Shown here piece after piece: positions 26,444-35,936 of a stretch of 64,000 bases of DNA (position 1 is its first letter; the number at the start of each line of letters is the position of its first letter). A model generated the notes under the pieces. The model was not told the DNA's origin. It searched no databases and saw only the letters and a list, made by a program, of their open reading frames with translations. The stretch is from CF-46 sp963760735 (GTDB taxonomy: Bacteria > Chloroflexota > Limnocylindria > Limnocylindrales > CSP1-4), in contig CAVXEB010000004.1 of NCBI GenBank assembly GCA_963760735.1, positions 620,001-684,000 of the forward strand, in the 5' to 3' direction. The translations under genes and the position numbers were made by a program.

Positions 26444-27853
26444 CTACCCCGCCCGGGCGGCCGACAGGCGGTCGAGGATCAGCCGCTTCACGCCTTCGAG
26501 CGGCACCCGATCCTGGGTCATCGTGTCGCGGTCGCGAACGGTGACCGCGCCGTCCTCGAGCGAGTCGACGTCGACCGTGACGCACCACGGCGTCCCGATC
26601 TCGTCCTGGCGCCGGTACAGCTTGCCGATCGCCGCGGTGTCGTCGTAGACGGCGAGCATGTCCGTCGCGAGGTCGGCGCGGAGGCGGTGGCAGATCTCGA
26701 CGATCTCGGGCCGCTTCTTCAGGAGCGGCAGGACGGCGACCTTGTACGGCGCGAGCTCGGGATGGAGGCCGAGGACGACCCGCTTCTCGCCGCGGACCTC
26801 CTCCTCGCGGTAGCTGTCGATCAGGAACGTGAAGGCCGCGCGGTCCGGGCCGCCGGCCGTCTCGACGATGAACGGGATGAAGTGCTCCTCGGTCGCGGGG
26901 TCGAAGTACTCGAGGTTCTCGCCGGACGCCTCCTGGTGCCGCGACAGGTCGAAGTCGCCGCGGTTGTGGATCCCCTCCAGCTCCTTCCAGCCGAACGGGA
27001 AGCGGTACTCGACGTCGACCGCCTTCTTCGCGTAGTGGGCGAGCTCGTCCGGGGCGTGCTCGCGGAAGCGGAGCCGGCCGGGCGTCGCGCCGTACCGGAC
27101 GTACCAGTCCCAGCGGCGGGGCAGCCACTCCTCGAAGATCCGCGCGGCCTCGTCCGGCCGGACGAAGTACTGCATCTCCATCTGCTCGAACTCGCGCATC
27201 CGGAAGACGAAGTTCCCCGGGCTGATCTCGTTCCGGAACGACTTCCCGATCTGGGCGATCCCGAATGGCAGCTTCTTGCGGGAGCTCTGCTGGACGTTCT
27301 TGAAGTTCACGTAGCTGCCCTGGGCGGTCTCCGGCCGGAGGTAGATGACCGATGCGTCCTCCTCCACGGGACCCATGAACGTCTTGAACATCAGGTTGAA
27401 GCGGCGCGGCGCCGACAGCGGTCCACCGTCGACCGGGCAGCGCAGCCCGAGCTTCTCGACGATGGCCGGGTCGCCCAGCTCGGTCGCGGTCAGGTGCTCC
27501 GCGCCCGGGAGCTCATCGAGCCGGAAGCGGCGATGGTCGGTCGCGCATTCGACCATCGGATCGCTGAAGCTGCCCACGTGACCCGAGGTCACCCAGACCT
27601 GGGGGTGCATCAGGATCCCGGCGTCGAGACCGACGATGTCCTCGCGCTCCTGGACCATGGCCCGCCACCAGGCCCGCTTCACGTTGTTCTTCAGCTCGGC
27701 GCCGAGCGGCCCGTAGTCCCAGACGGCATTGATCCCGCCGTAGATCTCGCTCGAGGGAAAGACGAACCCACGCCGCTTCGACAGCGACACGATCGTCTCG
27801 AGGCTGGCGACGGCGGGCGCGACGTCATCGGTCAGGTCGATGGAGGTGGTCAC
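26444..27853 (-). CDS. glyS: Glycyl-tRNA synthetase, single-chain dimeric type
   Basis: This 469-residue class II synthetase charges tRNA-Gly. It begins with LSKRRGFVFPSSEIYGG and WDYGPLGAELKNNVKRAWW, characteristic of the alpha2 bacterial/eukaryotic type. Motif 2 is seen in SFRNEISPGNFVFRMREFEQMEMQYF, followed by the anticodon-binding domain with PYKVAVLPLLKK. Length matches the alpha2 family (about 460). The GTG start at 27853 has AGGAG upstream. It heads a minus-strand run with the oxidase and alkyltransferase genes. Confidence 0.95.
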   Translation of the reverse strand: MTTSIDLTDDVAPAVASLETIVSLSKRRGFVFPSSEIYGGINAVWDYGPLGAELKNNVKRAWWRAMVQEREDIVGLDAGILMHPQVWVTSGHVGSFSDPMVECATDHRRFRLDELPGAEHLTATELGDPAIVEKLGLRCPVDGGPLSAPRRFNLMFKTFMGPVEEDASVIYLRPETAQGSYVNFKNVQQSSRKKLPFGIAQIGKSFRNEISPGNFVFRMREFEQMEMQYFVRPDEAARIFEEWLPRRWDWYVRYGATPGRLRFREHAPDELAHYAKKAVDVEYRFPFGWKELEGIHNRGDFDLSRHQEASGENLEYFDPATEEHFIPFIVETAGGPDRAAFTFLIDSYREEEVRGEKRVVLGLHPELAPYKVAVLPLLKKRPEIVEICHRLRADLATDMLAVYDDTAAIGKLYRRQDEIGTPWCVTVDVDSLEDGAVTVRDRDTMTQDRVPLEGVKRLILDRLSAARAG

Positions 27854-27949
27854 GGGGACTCCTGTGAGCGACCGGCCATGGAAGGGCCGCGCGAGGACTG
27901 GATGTCCGATGCTACCAGGCCTCGGGACGCTCGCCGAACGCCGCCGCCA

Positions 27950-29150
27950 TCAGCGCGAGGCCGGCAGCGCCTCCCGGAGGACCCGGATCGCCGATCCGCC
28001 CATCACGGCCGCGATCTGCGTCTCGTCCAGTCCCTGACCGAGGAGGGCGCCGGTCAGGAGGCCCATCCCGGAGGCGTCGAACGGGACCGGCACGGCTCCG
28101 TCGAAGTCCGAGCCCAGCCCGACGTGGTCGGCGCCGACGATGGCGACGGCGTGGGCGATCGATCGCGCGATCCACTCGACTCCGGCCCCGCCGCAGGCGG
28201 TCGGCCAGAACCCGATCCCGACCATCCCGCCCGTGGCGGCGATCCCGCGGAGCTGCTCGTCGGTCACGTTGCGGGCGTTGTCGCAGACGGCTCGGACGCC
28301 GGTGTGCGACGCCACGACGGGTCGGGTCGCGATCGCGAGCACGTCGTCGATCGTCGCGGCCGATGCATGGGCGAGGTCGACGATCATGCGGCGGCGCTCG
28401 AGCTCCGCGACGAGCTCGCGGCCGGGCGACGTCAACCCGCCCTGGGCGAGTCCATGGGCTGAGCCACCGAAGGCGTTGTCGAAGAAGTGGGCCAGCCCGA
28501 CCATCCGGAAGCCTGCTGCGTCGAGGCGGGCGACGTTCGCCAGGTCGTCGTCGAGCGCATGAGCGCCCTCGATCGCGAGCAGGCCGGCCACGAGCGTCGG
28601 GTCGCCCGCTCGGCGCTCGAGGAAGGCTGTCGAGACCCGCCGCCGTCCGGATCAGCGTCAGCCGACCGCCCGACGCCGCCGCCATCGAGCGGAGCCGGGC
28701 CGCCTGGTGCTCGGCCCGGGCGAGGAGGCTCCGCCAGCTCGCCGCCGGCCAGCCCTGGACGAGGGCGACGAGCGTCACGTCGTCGGAGCGGTCGTCGTTC
28801 GCCTCGATGTTCAGGTGGCGCGGGACCTTGGTGGCCACCGCGAAGACCTGGACGGCGACGTTGCCCTCGGCGAGACGCGGCACGTCGACGTGGCCGCGGT
28901 CGGCGCGCAGGAGCAGGTCGCGGCCCCAGATGAGCGAGTCCGCGTGGAGGTCGACGATCGTCAGGCGCTCGTGGAGGTCGGCGACGGCTGCGGTCAGGAC
29001 GTACGGTCCGGGATCGGCGACCGTGCACAGCCGCCGCTCCGTCCGGGCGGACAGCCGCTCGCCGGCCGATCGCCGGGCGATCCCGCCGCCGACCGCGAGG
29101 GCGGTGCCGGCCACCGTGGCGATGGCGATCGATCGTCGGCGGGGCCTCAC
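27950..29150 (-). pseudogene. M19 membrane-dipeptidase family protein, frameshifted
   Basis: The first part has a membrane anchor at the N-terminus and IVDLHADSLIWGRDLL, the first zinc-binding motif of M19 dipeptidases. The second part, in another frame, has LLAIEGAHAL, FFDNAFGG, VDLAHAS, VVASHTG and VGLGSDFDG, completing the family signature. Removing one base at 28625-28626 (CC to C in GCCTT on the coding strand) joins them as LDS-FLERRAGDPTLVAGLLAIEG. The protein would be about 400 residues and cleave dipeptides outside the cell. The GTG at 29150 is preceded by TACCGT eight bases upstream, with no ribosome binding site. The break is probably an indel error. Confidence 0.82.
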
Positions 29151-29158
29151 GGACGGAG

Positions 29159-29164
29159 ACGGTA
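29159..29164 (-). promoter_or_regulatory. Putative -10 element, dipeptidase gene
   Basis: TACCGT on the minus strand lies eight bases before the GTG at 29150, without a Shine-Dalgarno. Confidence 0.35.
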
Positions 29165-29211
29165 GACGATGGCGGGCCGCGCCGCCGTCCCGCTCGGCAA
29201 GGTCGCGCCGG

Positions 29212-29849
29212 CTACGGTCGCCCGACCGTCCCGGTGACGAGGTCGCCGGCCGGCCGGTAGGTGCCGATCACGACGCCGGTCGAGGAGACGACGCTGTCGA
29301 CGAGCTTCACCGCGGCCGGGATCGTGCCGTCGGCGAAGAGCCGCTTCCCGGACCCGAGGACGACCGGAAAGACCCACAGCCGGTACTCGTCGACCAGCCC
29401 GTTGCGGATGAGCGTCTGGAGCAGGTTCCCGCTGCCGTGCACCTGCAGCTCCGGGCCGTCTCCCTCCTTGAGCGCGGCGACCCCGTCGCCCGCGTCGCCC
29501 GCGTCGCCGCGTCGCCCGCGTCGCCCTCGATGATCGCCGACGGGCCCCACGCCAGCTCGGGACGGCCCCGTGACGCGACGTACTTCGTCGCGTCGTTCAG
29601 GGGCTTCGCCCCATCCGCCTCCGACGCGTGCGGCCAGTACGCGGCGAAGATGTCGTAGGTCCGGCGCCCGAGCACGAGGTCGAAGGGATCGCTCATCGCC
29701 TCACCCATGACCCGGCCCATCGTCTCGTCCCAGTAGGTCATGGACCAGCCGCCATGGGCGAAGCCCCCGCTGTCATCCTCGCCCGGTCCGCCCGGCGCCT
29801 GCATGACCCCGTCGAGGGTCAGGAACGTGCTCACGATCAGCTTCCGCAT
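29212..29849 (-). pseudogene. DHFR-like (RibD C-terminal) family protein, frameshifted in a 9-bp repeat
   Basis: The N-terminal part (MRKLIVSTFLTLDGVMQAPGG, FDLVLGRRTYDIFAAYWP) is the typical start of the small dihydrofolate reductase-like RibD family. The C-terminal part in another frame (LQVHGSGNLLQTLIRNGLVDEYRLWVFPVVLGSGKRLF) completes it. The shift falls inside a tandem repeat of GGCGACGCG where one unit has eight bases instead of nine (29509-29516). Restoring one base gives a run of Gly-Asp-Ala units joined to GVAALKEGDGPE. AAAGGA upstream supports the ATG at 29849. Members are putative NADPH-dependent reductases, mostly of unknown substrate. Confidence 0.82.
29482..29525 (-). repeat. 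9-bp tandem repeat inside the DHFR-like gene
   Basis: Read on the minus strand the unit is GGCGACGCG. Full units lie at 29517-29525, 29500-29508 and 29491-29499, an 8-base unit at 29509-29516, and a degenerate unit at 29482-29490. It encodes Gly-Asp-Ala repeats until the short unit shifts the frame. Confidence 0.85.
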
Positions 29850-29928
29850 CGGTCGTCGTCCTTTCGATCGGCCCCGCATCGTGCGGGCCAGGGCTCTCGG
29901 ACGTTCAGACGGCCCGCGCCGCCGGGAG

Positions 29929-32094
29929 TCATCGTGGCCGAGCGGGGCGGGCTACGTCGACGGCGGATGGACGATGAACACCTGATCCGGCGAATCGGCG
30001 CGCGAGGACCCCGCCGCCGCCGGAACCGCCGCCATCGTCGTCCGCCGGCTCCTCGACGTCGTCGAGCTCGCCGACCCCGCCGAGGTCCGTCAGGCCGTCG
30101 ACCGACGCGCCCGTGTAGGCCGCGGCCTGGAGCGTGAAGAGCCGGGCGTACCGGCCGCCGAGCGCCATCAGCTCGTCGTGGGTGCCCTGCTCGACGAGCG
30201 CGCCGTGCTCGAGGAACAGGATCCGGTCGGCCTGGCGGACGGTCGAGAACCGGTGCGAGATGTAGATCGCCGTCCGACCGGCCGCGAGCCTGCGGAGGCG
30301 GGCGAACAGCTCGAACTCCGCCTGGGCGTCGAGCGCGGAGGTCGGCTCGTCGAGGACGAGGATCCGGGCATCGCGCATGAACGCCCGGCCGAGGGCGATC
30401 TTCTGCCACTCGCCGCCCGACAGCTCCACGCCGCCGTCGAACCACTTCCCCAGCGGGGTGTCCCAGCCATCGGGCAGCCGGTCGAGCAGGCTGTCGGCGC
30501 CGCCCTTGCGGGCGGCGTCCTCGACCGCGTCCCGGTCCTCGATGCGGGCCAGCTCGCCGAGACCGATGTTCTCGGCCGCCGTCGCCTGGTACGTCACGTA
30601 GTCCTGGAACATCCCGCCGATCAGCCGGCGGACGGATGCCGGGTCGAGCTCGCGCAGGTCGACCCCGTCGAGGAGGATGCGGCCGTCGGTCGGGTCGTAC
30701 AGCCGGCAGAGCAGCTTGATCAGCGTCGACTTCCCGGCGCCGTTGCGGCCGACGACCGCGACGGTCTCGCCCGGCTCGATCCGGAGGCTGACATCGTGAA
30801 GGGCCTCCCGGCCGGAGCCCGGGTAGGCGAAGGTCACGCCCTCGAACGCGATCTCGCCGGACGTCGTCGCAGTCGGAACGGCGGCCGGCGCCGGCGACCC
30901 GTCGGCATCCGGCCGGACCTCGATCCCGTACGGGGTCGCCAGCAGGTCGAACAGGTCGTTCAGGTAGAGCTGGTTCTCGTACATCGAGCCGAAGCCCGCC
31001 AGGATGCCCTGGACCGACGACTGGACCGACGACGCGGCCTGGGTGTAGAGCGTCAGGTCGCCGAGGGTGAGCTTGCCGGCGACCGCCTGGAGCGCCACGT
31101 AGAGGTACGTCAGGGAGCCCGCGAGGATCGTGATCGTGTTCCAGATGAAGCCCACGAAGTAGCGGGTCACGACCATTCGGCGTTGGCGGTCCTGGTAGGT
31201 TGCCGCCAGCTGCCGGAAGCGATCGATGAAGTACGGCCCGAGGCCGAAGAGCTTCACCTCCTTGGCGTACGAATTGGTCGTCACGAGCGTCGTGAGGTAG
31301 TCCATCCGGCGGCGGATCGGCGACGCCCAGCGGGCGAAGCTGTAGCCCCGCCAGCCGTACCGCGTGTCGGCGATGAACGCGGGGATCGGCGAGATGAGCG
31401 CCACGACCGCGAGGATCGGGCTGAGCCTCACGAGCAGGAAGATCATCGACCCGAAGACGATGATCGTCTGGATCAGCCCGAACACGCCGCTGACCATGAA
31501 CAGCGGCCGCGACGAGGCGCCCTGCTGGGCCCGCCGCAGCAGGTCGTACGACGTCGAGTCCTCGAAGAAGCTGAGGTCCAGCCGCGCGGCGTGATCCATG
31601 ACCTGGAGCTGGATCGTGTTCGTCACCCGCTCCTGGAGGAGCTGCTGGCAGACGTTCCGGAGCGTGCTCAGGAACGACGAGGCGGCATAGACGAGGAACT
31701 GGGCGACCGCGAGCAGGACCACGGCGCCGACGGTCGTGACGGTCAACGGCCCGATCGGCACGGCATCGGCGAGGGCCGGATTCGCCGCCACCTGGATCGC
31801 CCGGACGACCGCGTCGACGAGGAGCTTGGCGATGTAGGCGGTGATCGCCGGCAGCAGGCCCGCGAGGATCGTGGCCGTGGCGAGGCCGAACGTCAGGCGG
31901 CTTGCTCGCTGCCCAGACGAGGCCCAGGACGCGCGGGACGGCGCCGGCCGTCGCGCGAACGGCCTGGCGGGCCTGCGCGATCCGGCCGCGGACGTCGGTC
32001 GGACCGTCGTCGGGCGGATCCGGGATGTCGGGCGATCCGGTCAGGCCGCTCTCGCGGCCCTGCGAGCCCTGCCAGGTGCTCCGGCGGACGCCAT
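29929..32094 (-). pseudogene. ABC exporter (fused permease-ATPase), frameshifted near the N-terminus
   Basis: An intact 620-codon stretch (31791 to 29929) encodes most of a half-transporter: a six-helix permease missing its first helix, then an ATPase with Walker A VVGRNGAGKST, signature ELSGGEWQKIALGRA and Walker B ILVLDEPTSALD. The missing start lies in another frame (RIAQARQAVRATAGAVPRVLGLVWAAS) and joins to RLTFGLATATILAGLLPAITAYIAKL if one A is removed near 31899. An ATG at 32094 may be the real start, needing one further one-base correction. The C-terminus after about residue 570 is a Gly/Asp-rich tail. Substrate unknown. It probably works as a dimer. Confidence 0.82.
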
Positions 32095-32121
32095 GGCCTC
32101 GGGGGATGATCGGCGGGCCGC

Positions 32122-32645
32122 TCAGGCTCGGCCCCCGTTCGGCGCGTCCGGACGGGGTCGCGGGCAGGTCGAGCCGAGGATGTCCTCGTCGTCGGCGAGC
32201 CGACCGGTCCGGACGAAGCCGAGGCAGGTAGAACGGCTGGGCGAGCCGTCGCCGTCGACGTCTGCTCGTGTACAGGACCTCGCCGTTCGGCTCGTCCGCG
32301 GACGTAGTCGGCGACCGCGTCGACCGTCGCCCGGCCGTAGCCACGGCCCTGGAATCGATGATCGATCAGGAGCCGCCACAGGAAGTACGGCCCGACGATG
32401 CGGTCGTCGGCGTCGAGGACGTCCCTGGGGATGTCGTCGCTGATCATCGCGAAGCCGACGAGTTCGCCGGTCTCCCGATCGTGCACGGACCACTTGCGCG
32501 GGCAGGCGCTGGCGTCCGCGATCGCGTCCTCGAAGTGGCTGATCATCGACCCGAGGTAGCGCTCCTGGCCGGGTCCGCGGCGGAGGCCCATCACGGCCTC
32601 GACGTCGTCCTCGGTCACGATCTCGCGGAGCTCGACGCTCGGCAT
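32122..32645 (-). pseudogene. GNAT-family N-acetyltransferase with several indels
   Basis: The N-terminal part is clear: VELREIVTEDDVEAVMGLRRGPGQERYL, GFAMISDDIP and the acetyl-CoA loop RFQGRGYGRATVDAV. After ADYVR the family sequence continues only by switching frame repeatedly: PNGEVLYTS in one frame, DVDGDGSP in another, QPFYL back again, GFVRTGRLADDEDILG in the next and LDLPATPSG in another. At least five one- or two-base changes between about 32185 and 32325 are needed. The product would be a small acetyltransferase of about 170 residues. The ATG overlaps the probable recO stop (TGATG). Confidence 0.7.
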
Positions 32646-33443
32646 CAGGACGGCAGCACCGCGGCGGCGCCGGCGTCGTCGCCGGCTCGTGGCGGACCTC
32701 GTCGAGGAACGCCAGCGAGCGCGCGTCGCGCTCGAGCACGTGGCGGAGGAAGTCGCGCATCGCCGACTCGACCTCGCGCTCCGTGGCCGGGCTCAGACGG
32801 AGGCCGGCGAGCGCCTCGACGTCCTGGCGCTGGTAGGCCTTGAGCAGCTTCAGCGCCTCGAGGGTGAGGCCGGTCCGATCGTGGGCGGTCCCGGGCAGCG
32901 GTCGCACAGGACGCCGCCGAGCGGCGGGACCCAGCGATACCGGCGGTCGACCTCGAGGACCCGGTCACATTCGACGCAGCGGTCGACCTCCGGCCGGACG
33001 CCGAGCTCGTCGGCGAGGTGCATCTCGTACCAGCGGGCGACGCGGTTCGGGGCCATGCCGGCGTCGAGCAGCTCGTAGCCGCGCTTGAGGAGCGAGTAGA
33101 CCGACTCCGCGGCATGACGCTCCTCGAGCGATCGATCTGCCAGCTCGGCCAGGTACCAGGCGGTCGCCGCGCCCTCGAGCGAGTCGCGCAGGTTCAGCCA
33201 GGCGTGGCCGACGCTGACCTGGGTGACGACGTCGAACGTCCGGCCGCGAGCGAGGAGGACCGTGAGCTCGGCAAACGGCTCGAGGCTGCCGCCGATCCGG
33301 GACGTCGGCCGGCGGATGCCCTTGGCGATCGCCTTCAGCTTGCCGCCGGACGGGGTGATCAGGGTCAGGATCCGATCGGCCTCGCCGTAGTCGAAGCGCG
33401 ACAGGACGATCGCATCGGTCGAATATCGGCGCGGGATCGGCAC
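32645..33443 (-). pseudogene. recO: DNA repair protein RecO, frameshifted
   Basis: RecO helps load RecA through RecFOR. The N-terminal OB-fold is seen in STDAIVLSRFDYGEADRILTLITP, then the helical domain, and then a zinc site with cysteines in RCVECDRV and GGVLCDRCPG. The normal continuation (TAHDRTGLTLEALKLLKAYQRQDVEALAGLRLSP) lies in another frame, so one base is missing near 32890-32895. A second missing base near 32681-32686 would lead to the stop at 32645, which overlaps the acetyltransferase start. The GTG at 33443 is preferred because TACCGT lies seven bases upstream; an ATG at 33524 would add 27 unconvincing residues. Confidence 0.8.
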
Positions 33444-33450
33444 GAATTGC

Positions 33451-33456
33451 ACGGTA
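33451..33456 (-). promoter_or_regulatory. Putative -10 element for recO
   Basis: TACCGT on the minus strand ends seven bases before the GTG at 33443, which fits a leaderless recO message. Confidence 0.4.
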
Positions 33457-33580
33457 GCACCGACGCCGATCGGGCGAGCGGGCCGCCCTCCGATGATCCA
33501 TCCGCCGACGACTGACGTAGCCATGGTCAGACGCCGGTCCGGTTGCGTCCCCCGGCCCGGCGTCTTCGCCTGCCTCGGGC

Positions 33581-34342
33581 TCAGCGCGCCCCGGCGACGA
33601 GCAGGAAGCGCCGCGTCATGGTCTCGATCGTCGCGTTCATCTCGATGATCCCCGCCCGGACCTCAGCCTCGTCTTGGCCGGATTCGCATGCCAGCTCGGG
33701 GACGGCCTCGAGCAGACCCGCCCCCGTCCGATCGATCCGCTCGCGCCAGCGGTCGGTGTCCTCGTAGGCAACGACGTCGAAGCCGGCGGCCTTGGCGAGC
33801 GGCCGGTGGTCGGGGACCTGCGGTGGCCGCCCGATGGGGGGGCGGTGGTAGTCCCACGACGTCATCACGAGCCGGCCGCCGTCCCGGAGGACCCTTCGCA
33901 GTTCGAGGAACGCGGCCGCCTTGTCCGGCGTGAACAGGAGCGCGTCGATGCTCATGATCGCGTCGACTGAGGCCGTGGCGAGACCGGTCGCCTCGAACTC
34001 GCCGCGCTGGAAGGTCGCCGGGCGCCCCAGCGCGGCGGCTCGCCGGCGGGCGTCGACGAGCGCCGACTCGGCGATGTCGATGCCGAGCACGTCGGCGCCT
34101 GTGGCTTCGGCCACCCACAGGCCCGCCCCGCCGCGACCGCAGCCGATGTCGAGCAGCGTCCGGCCGGGGCCGACCCGCACCTCCGTAGCGATCCGCGCCA
34201 GCTCGCTTCGCGAGACGAAGCTGAACGGATCGACGCCTTCCGGGTACTCGTCGCCGAACACCGACCGCCAGATCCGCTCCTGGACCGGCGACGCGGCGGA
34301 GGCGTACGTCGATTCGAAGACGGCGCGCCAGTCCTCCGTCAT
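33581..34342 (-). CDS. Class I SAM-dependent methyltransferase
   Basis: This protein of about 253 residues has an N-terminal helical region and a Rossmann methyltransferase fold: TLLDIGCGRGGAGLWVAE is the SAM-binding motif I, VLGIDIAESAL binds the ribose, and SVDAIMSIDALLFTPDK is motif II. FEATGLATAS and MTSWDYHRPP follow the pattern of small-molecule methyltransferases. The ATG at 34342 is preferred because TATCGT upstream (34373-34378) would start the transcript about 25 bases before it; a GTG at 34372 would add ten residues. Substrate unknown. It is divergent from the polyprenyl synthase gene. Confidence 0.85.
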   Translation of the reverse strand: MTEDWRAVFESTYASAASPVQERIWRSVFGDEYPEGVDPFSFVSRSELARIATEVRVGPGRTLLDIGCGRGGAGLWVAEATGADVLGIDIAESALVDARRRAAALGRPATFQRGEFEATGLATASVDAIMSIDALLFTPDKAAAFLELRRVLRDGGRLVMTSWDYHRPPIGRPPQVPDHRPLAKAAGFDVVAYEDTDRWRERIDRTGAGLLEAVPELACESGQDEAEVRAGIIEMNATIETMTRRFLLVAGAR

Positions 34343-34460
34343 CCGAAGCCCGCGGATCGTCGCATCGGGCACACGATAGCGCGGCGACGAGCGGTGTCCG
34401 CCCCTCGCCCGCCGCGGTGCAACAGGCTACTTGGCGGGTGCACGTTTGCCCGAATCCCGC

Positions 34461-34466
34461 TACCAT
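34461..34466 (+). promoter_or_regulatory. Putative -10 element for the polyprenyl synthase
   Basis: TACCAT is followed by eight bases and the ATG at 34475, with no Shine-Dalgarno. Confidence 0.4.
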
Positions 34467-34474
34467 GGCCCGCG

Positions 34475-35500
34475 ATGACCACCGCCCAGCCGGTCCTCCA
34501 GGCCGCCGCCCTGATCGCCGACACCGAGGAGGAGATCCTCCGACTGGTCGGCGACCACGACGAGTCCACGGCCGGCGTCTACGCGATGATCCGCTACCAC
34601 CTCGGGCTGGACGGCTCCGGAGCCCCATCCGGCAAGCGGATGCGACCGCTCCTCGGGCTGCTCGCGTACGCGTCGATCGCAGGCGACTACCGTCCCGCCC
34701 TCCCAGGCGCCGCCGCGGTCGAGCTCGGCCACAACTTCAGCCTCGTCCACGACGACATCGAGGACGGCGACCTCGAGCGCCGCCATCGGCCGACGGTCTG
34801 GGCGGTCCACGGGGTGGCCCAGGCGATCAACACCGGCGACATGCTGTTCAGCCTCAGCCGGATGGCCCTCCACCGCCTCACCGACCTCGGGTTCAGCGAC
34901 ACGAAGGTCCTCCGGCTGATGCGGCTGTACGACCAGACGTGCGTCGCCCTGTGCGAGGGCCAGTACATCGACATCGCGACGAGCGAGGCCGATGACCTGA
35001 TGTCGGTCGACCTCTATTTCGACATGATCGGCCGGAAGACCGCCGCCCTGATCGCCGCCTCGATCGAGGCCGGGGCCCTGCTCGCGACCGACGACGACGA
35101 GGTGATCGCCCGGTACCGTGGCTTCGGCTGGGCGCTCGGGCTGGCCTTCCAGCTCAACGACGACCTGCTCGGGATCTGGGGCGCCGAGCAGGCGACCGGC
35201 AAGCAGGCCTCGGACATCGCCCGGCGGAAGAAGACCCTGCCCGTGATCTATGCGTTCGAGCACGCCGGGCCGGAGGATCGCGAGCGGCTCGCGGCGCTCT
35301 ACGGCAACGGTGGCCCGACCGCCGAGAACGTCGCGGAGATCGTGGCGATCCTCGAACGCGCCGGTGCCCACACGTACACCCGGGACCAGGCCCGGCGCTA
35401 CCGCGACGAGGCGCTCGCGGAGCTGGACGCGGCCGGGGTCGTCGACGCGGAGGCCCGCGTCCGGCTCGAGGAGATCATCGTCTCGGTGATCGCCGCCTGA
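34475..35500 (+). CDS. Trans-polyprenyl diphosphate synthase (GGPP/FPP-synthase type)
   Basis: This 341-residue all-helical prenyltransferase condenses IPP with allylic diphosphates. The first aspartate-rich motif is LVHDDIEDGD; the second is QLNDDLLGIWG, the DDxxG form seen in many archaeal and high-GC bacterial synthases. GKRMRPLLGLLAY is the conserved lysine-arginine substrate site, and the K-K-T-L-P-V segment after DIARRKK is present. Chain length cannot be read with confidence from the residues before the first DDxxD. It may feed quinone, carotenoid or undecaprenyl synthesis; ispE lies elsewhere in this window. Confidence 0.9.
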   Translation: MTTAQPVLQAAALIADTEEEILRLVGDHDESTAGVYAMIRYHLGLDGSGAPSGKRMRPLLGLLAYASIAGDYRPALPGAAAVELGHNFSLVHDDIEDGDLERRHRPTVWAVHGVAQAINTGDMLFSLSRMALHRLTDLGFSDTKVLRLMRLYDQTCVALCEGQYIDIATSEADDLMSVDLYFDMIGRKTAALIAASIEAGALLATDDDEVIARYRGFGWALGLAFQLNDDLLGIWGAEQATGKQASDIARRKKTLPVIYAFEHAGPEDRERLAALYGNGGPTAENVAEIVAILERAGAHTYTRDQARRYRDEALAELDAAGVVDAEARVRLEEIIVSVIAA

Positions 35501-35504
35501 GCCG

Positions 35505-35936
35505 GTGACCGACGATCCGCTGAACCCGGTCGGGATCCGCGCGATCACCCCGTACCTCGCGGTGCGCGACGCCCGCGCGGCGATCGCGTTCTACACCGTC
35601 GCGTTCGGAGCTCGCCAGAAGCTGCTGATCGAAGGCCCGGACGGGCGGATCGCTCACGCGACGGTCGGCATCGGATCCGTCGAGCTGTACATCGCCGACG
35701 AGCACCCGGAGTTCGAGCATGTCGTCGGACCCGAGACCCTCGGCGGCACGTCGGTGACCCTCGATCTCGACGTCGACGACGTCGACGCGACCGTGGAGCG
35801 GGCGATCGCGGCCGGCGCAACCCTGGTCCGGCCGCCCGATCATCCGGAGAGCGGCGTCCAGGCCGGCAAGGTCCGCGACCCGTTCGGCCACGTCTGGCTG
35901 ATCACCAGGCTCGTCGGGGACGGATCCCCGAGCTAG
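35505..35936 (+). CDS. VOC-fold protein (glyoxalase/PhnB-like)
   Basis: This 143-residue protein has two beta-alpha-beta-beta-beta modules: ITPYLAVRDARAAIAFYTVAFGA opens the first and VTLDLDVDDVDATVERAIAAGA the second, closing with VRDPFGHVWLITRL. This pattern is typical of PhnB/YdcJ-like members of the vicinal oxygen chelate superfamily, which include glyoxalases, dioxygenases and resistance proteins. It starts with GTG five bases after the polyprenyl synthase, so the two are probably co-transcribed. Its stop shares bases with the convergent CNNM gene stop. Function unknown. Confidence 0.83.
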   Translation: MTDDPLNPVGIRAITPYLAVRDARAAIAFYTVAFGARQKLLIEGPDGRIAHATVGIGSVELYIADEHPEFEHVVGPETLGGTSVTLDLDVDDVDATVERAIAAGATLVRPPDHPESGVQAGKVRDPFGHVWLITRLVGDGSPS

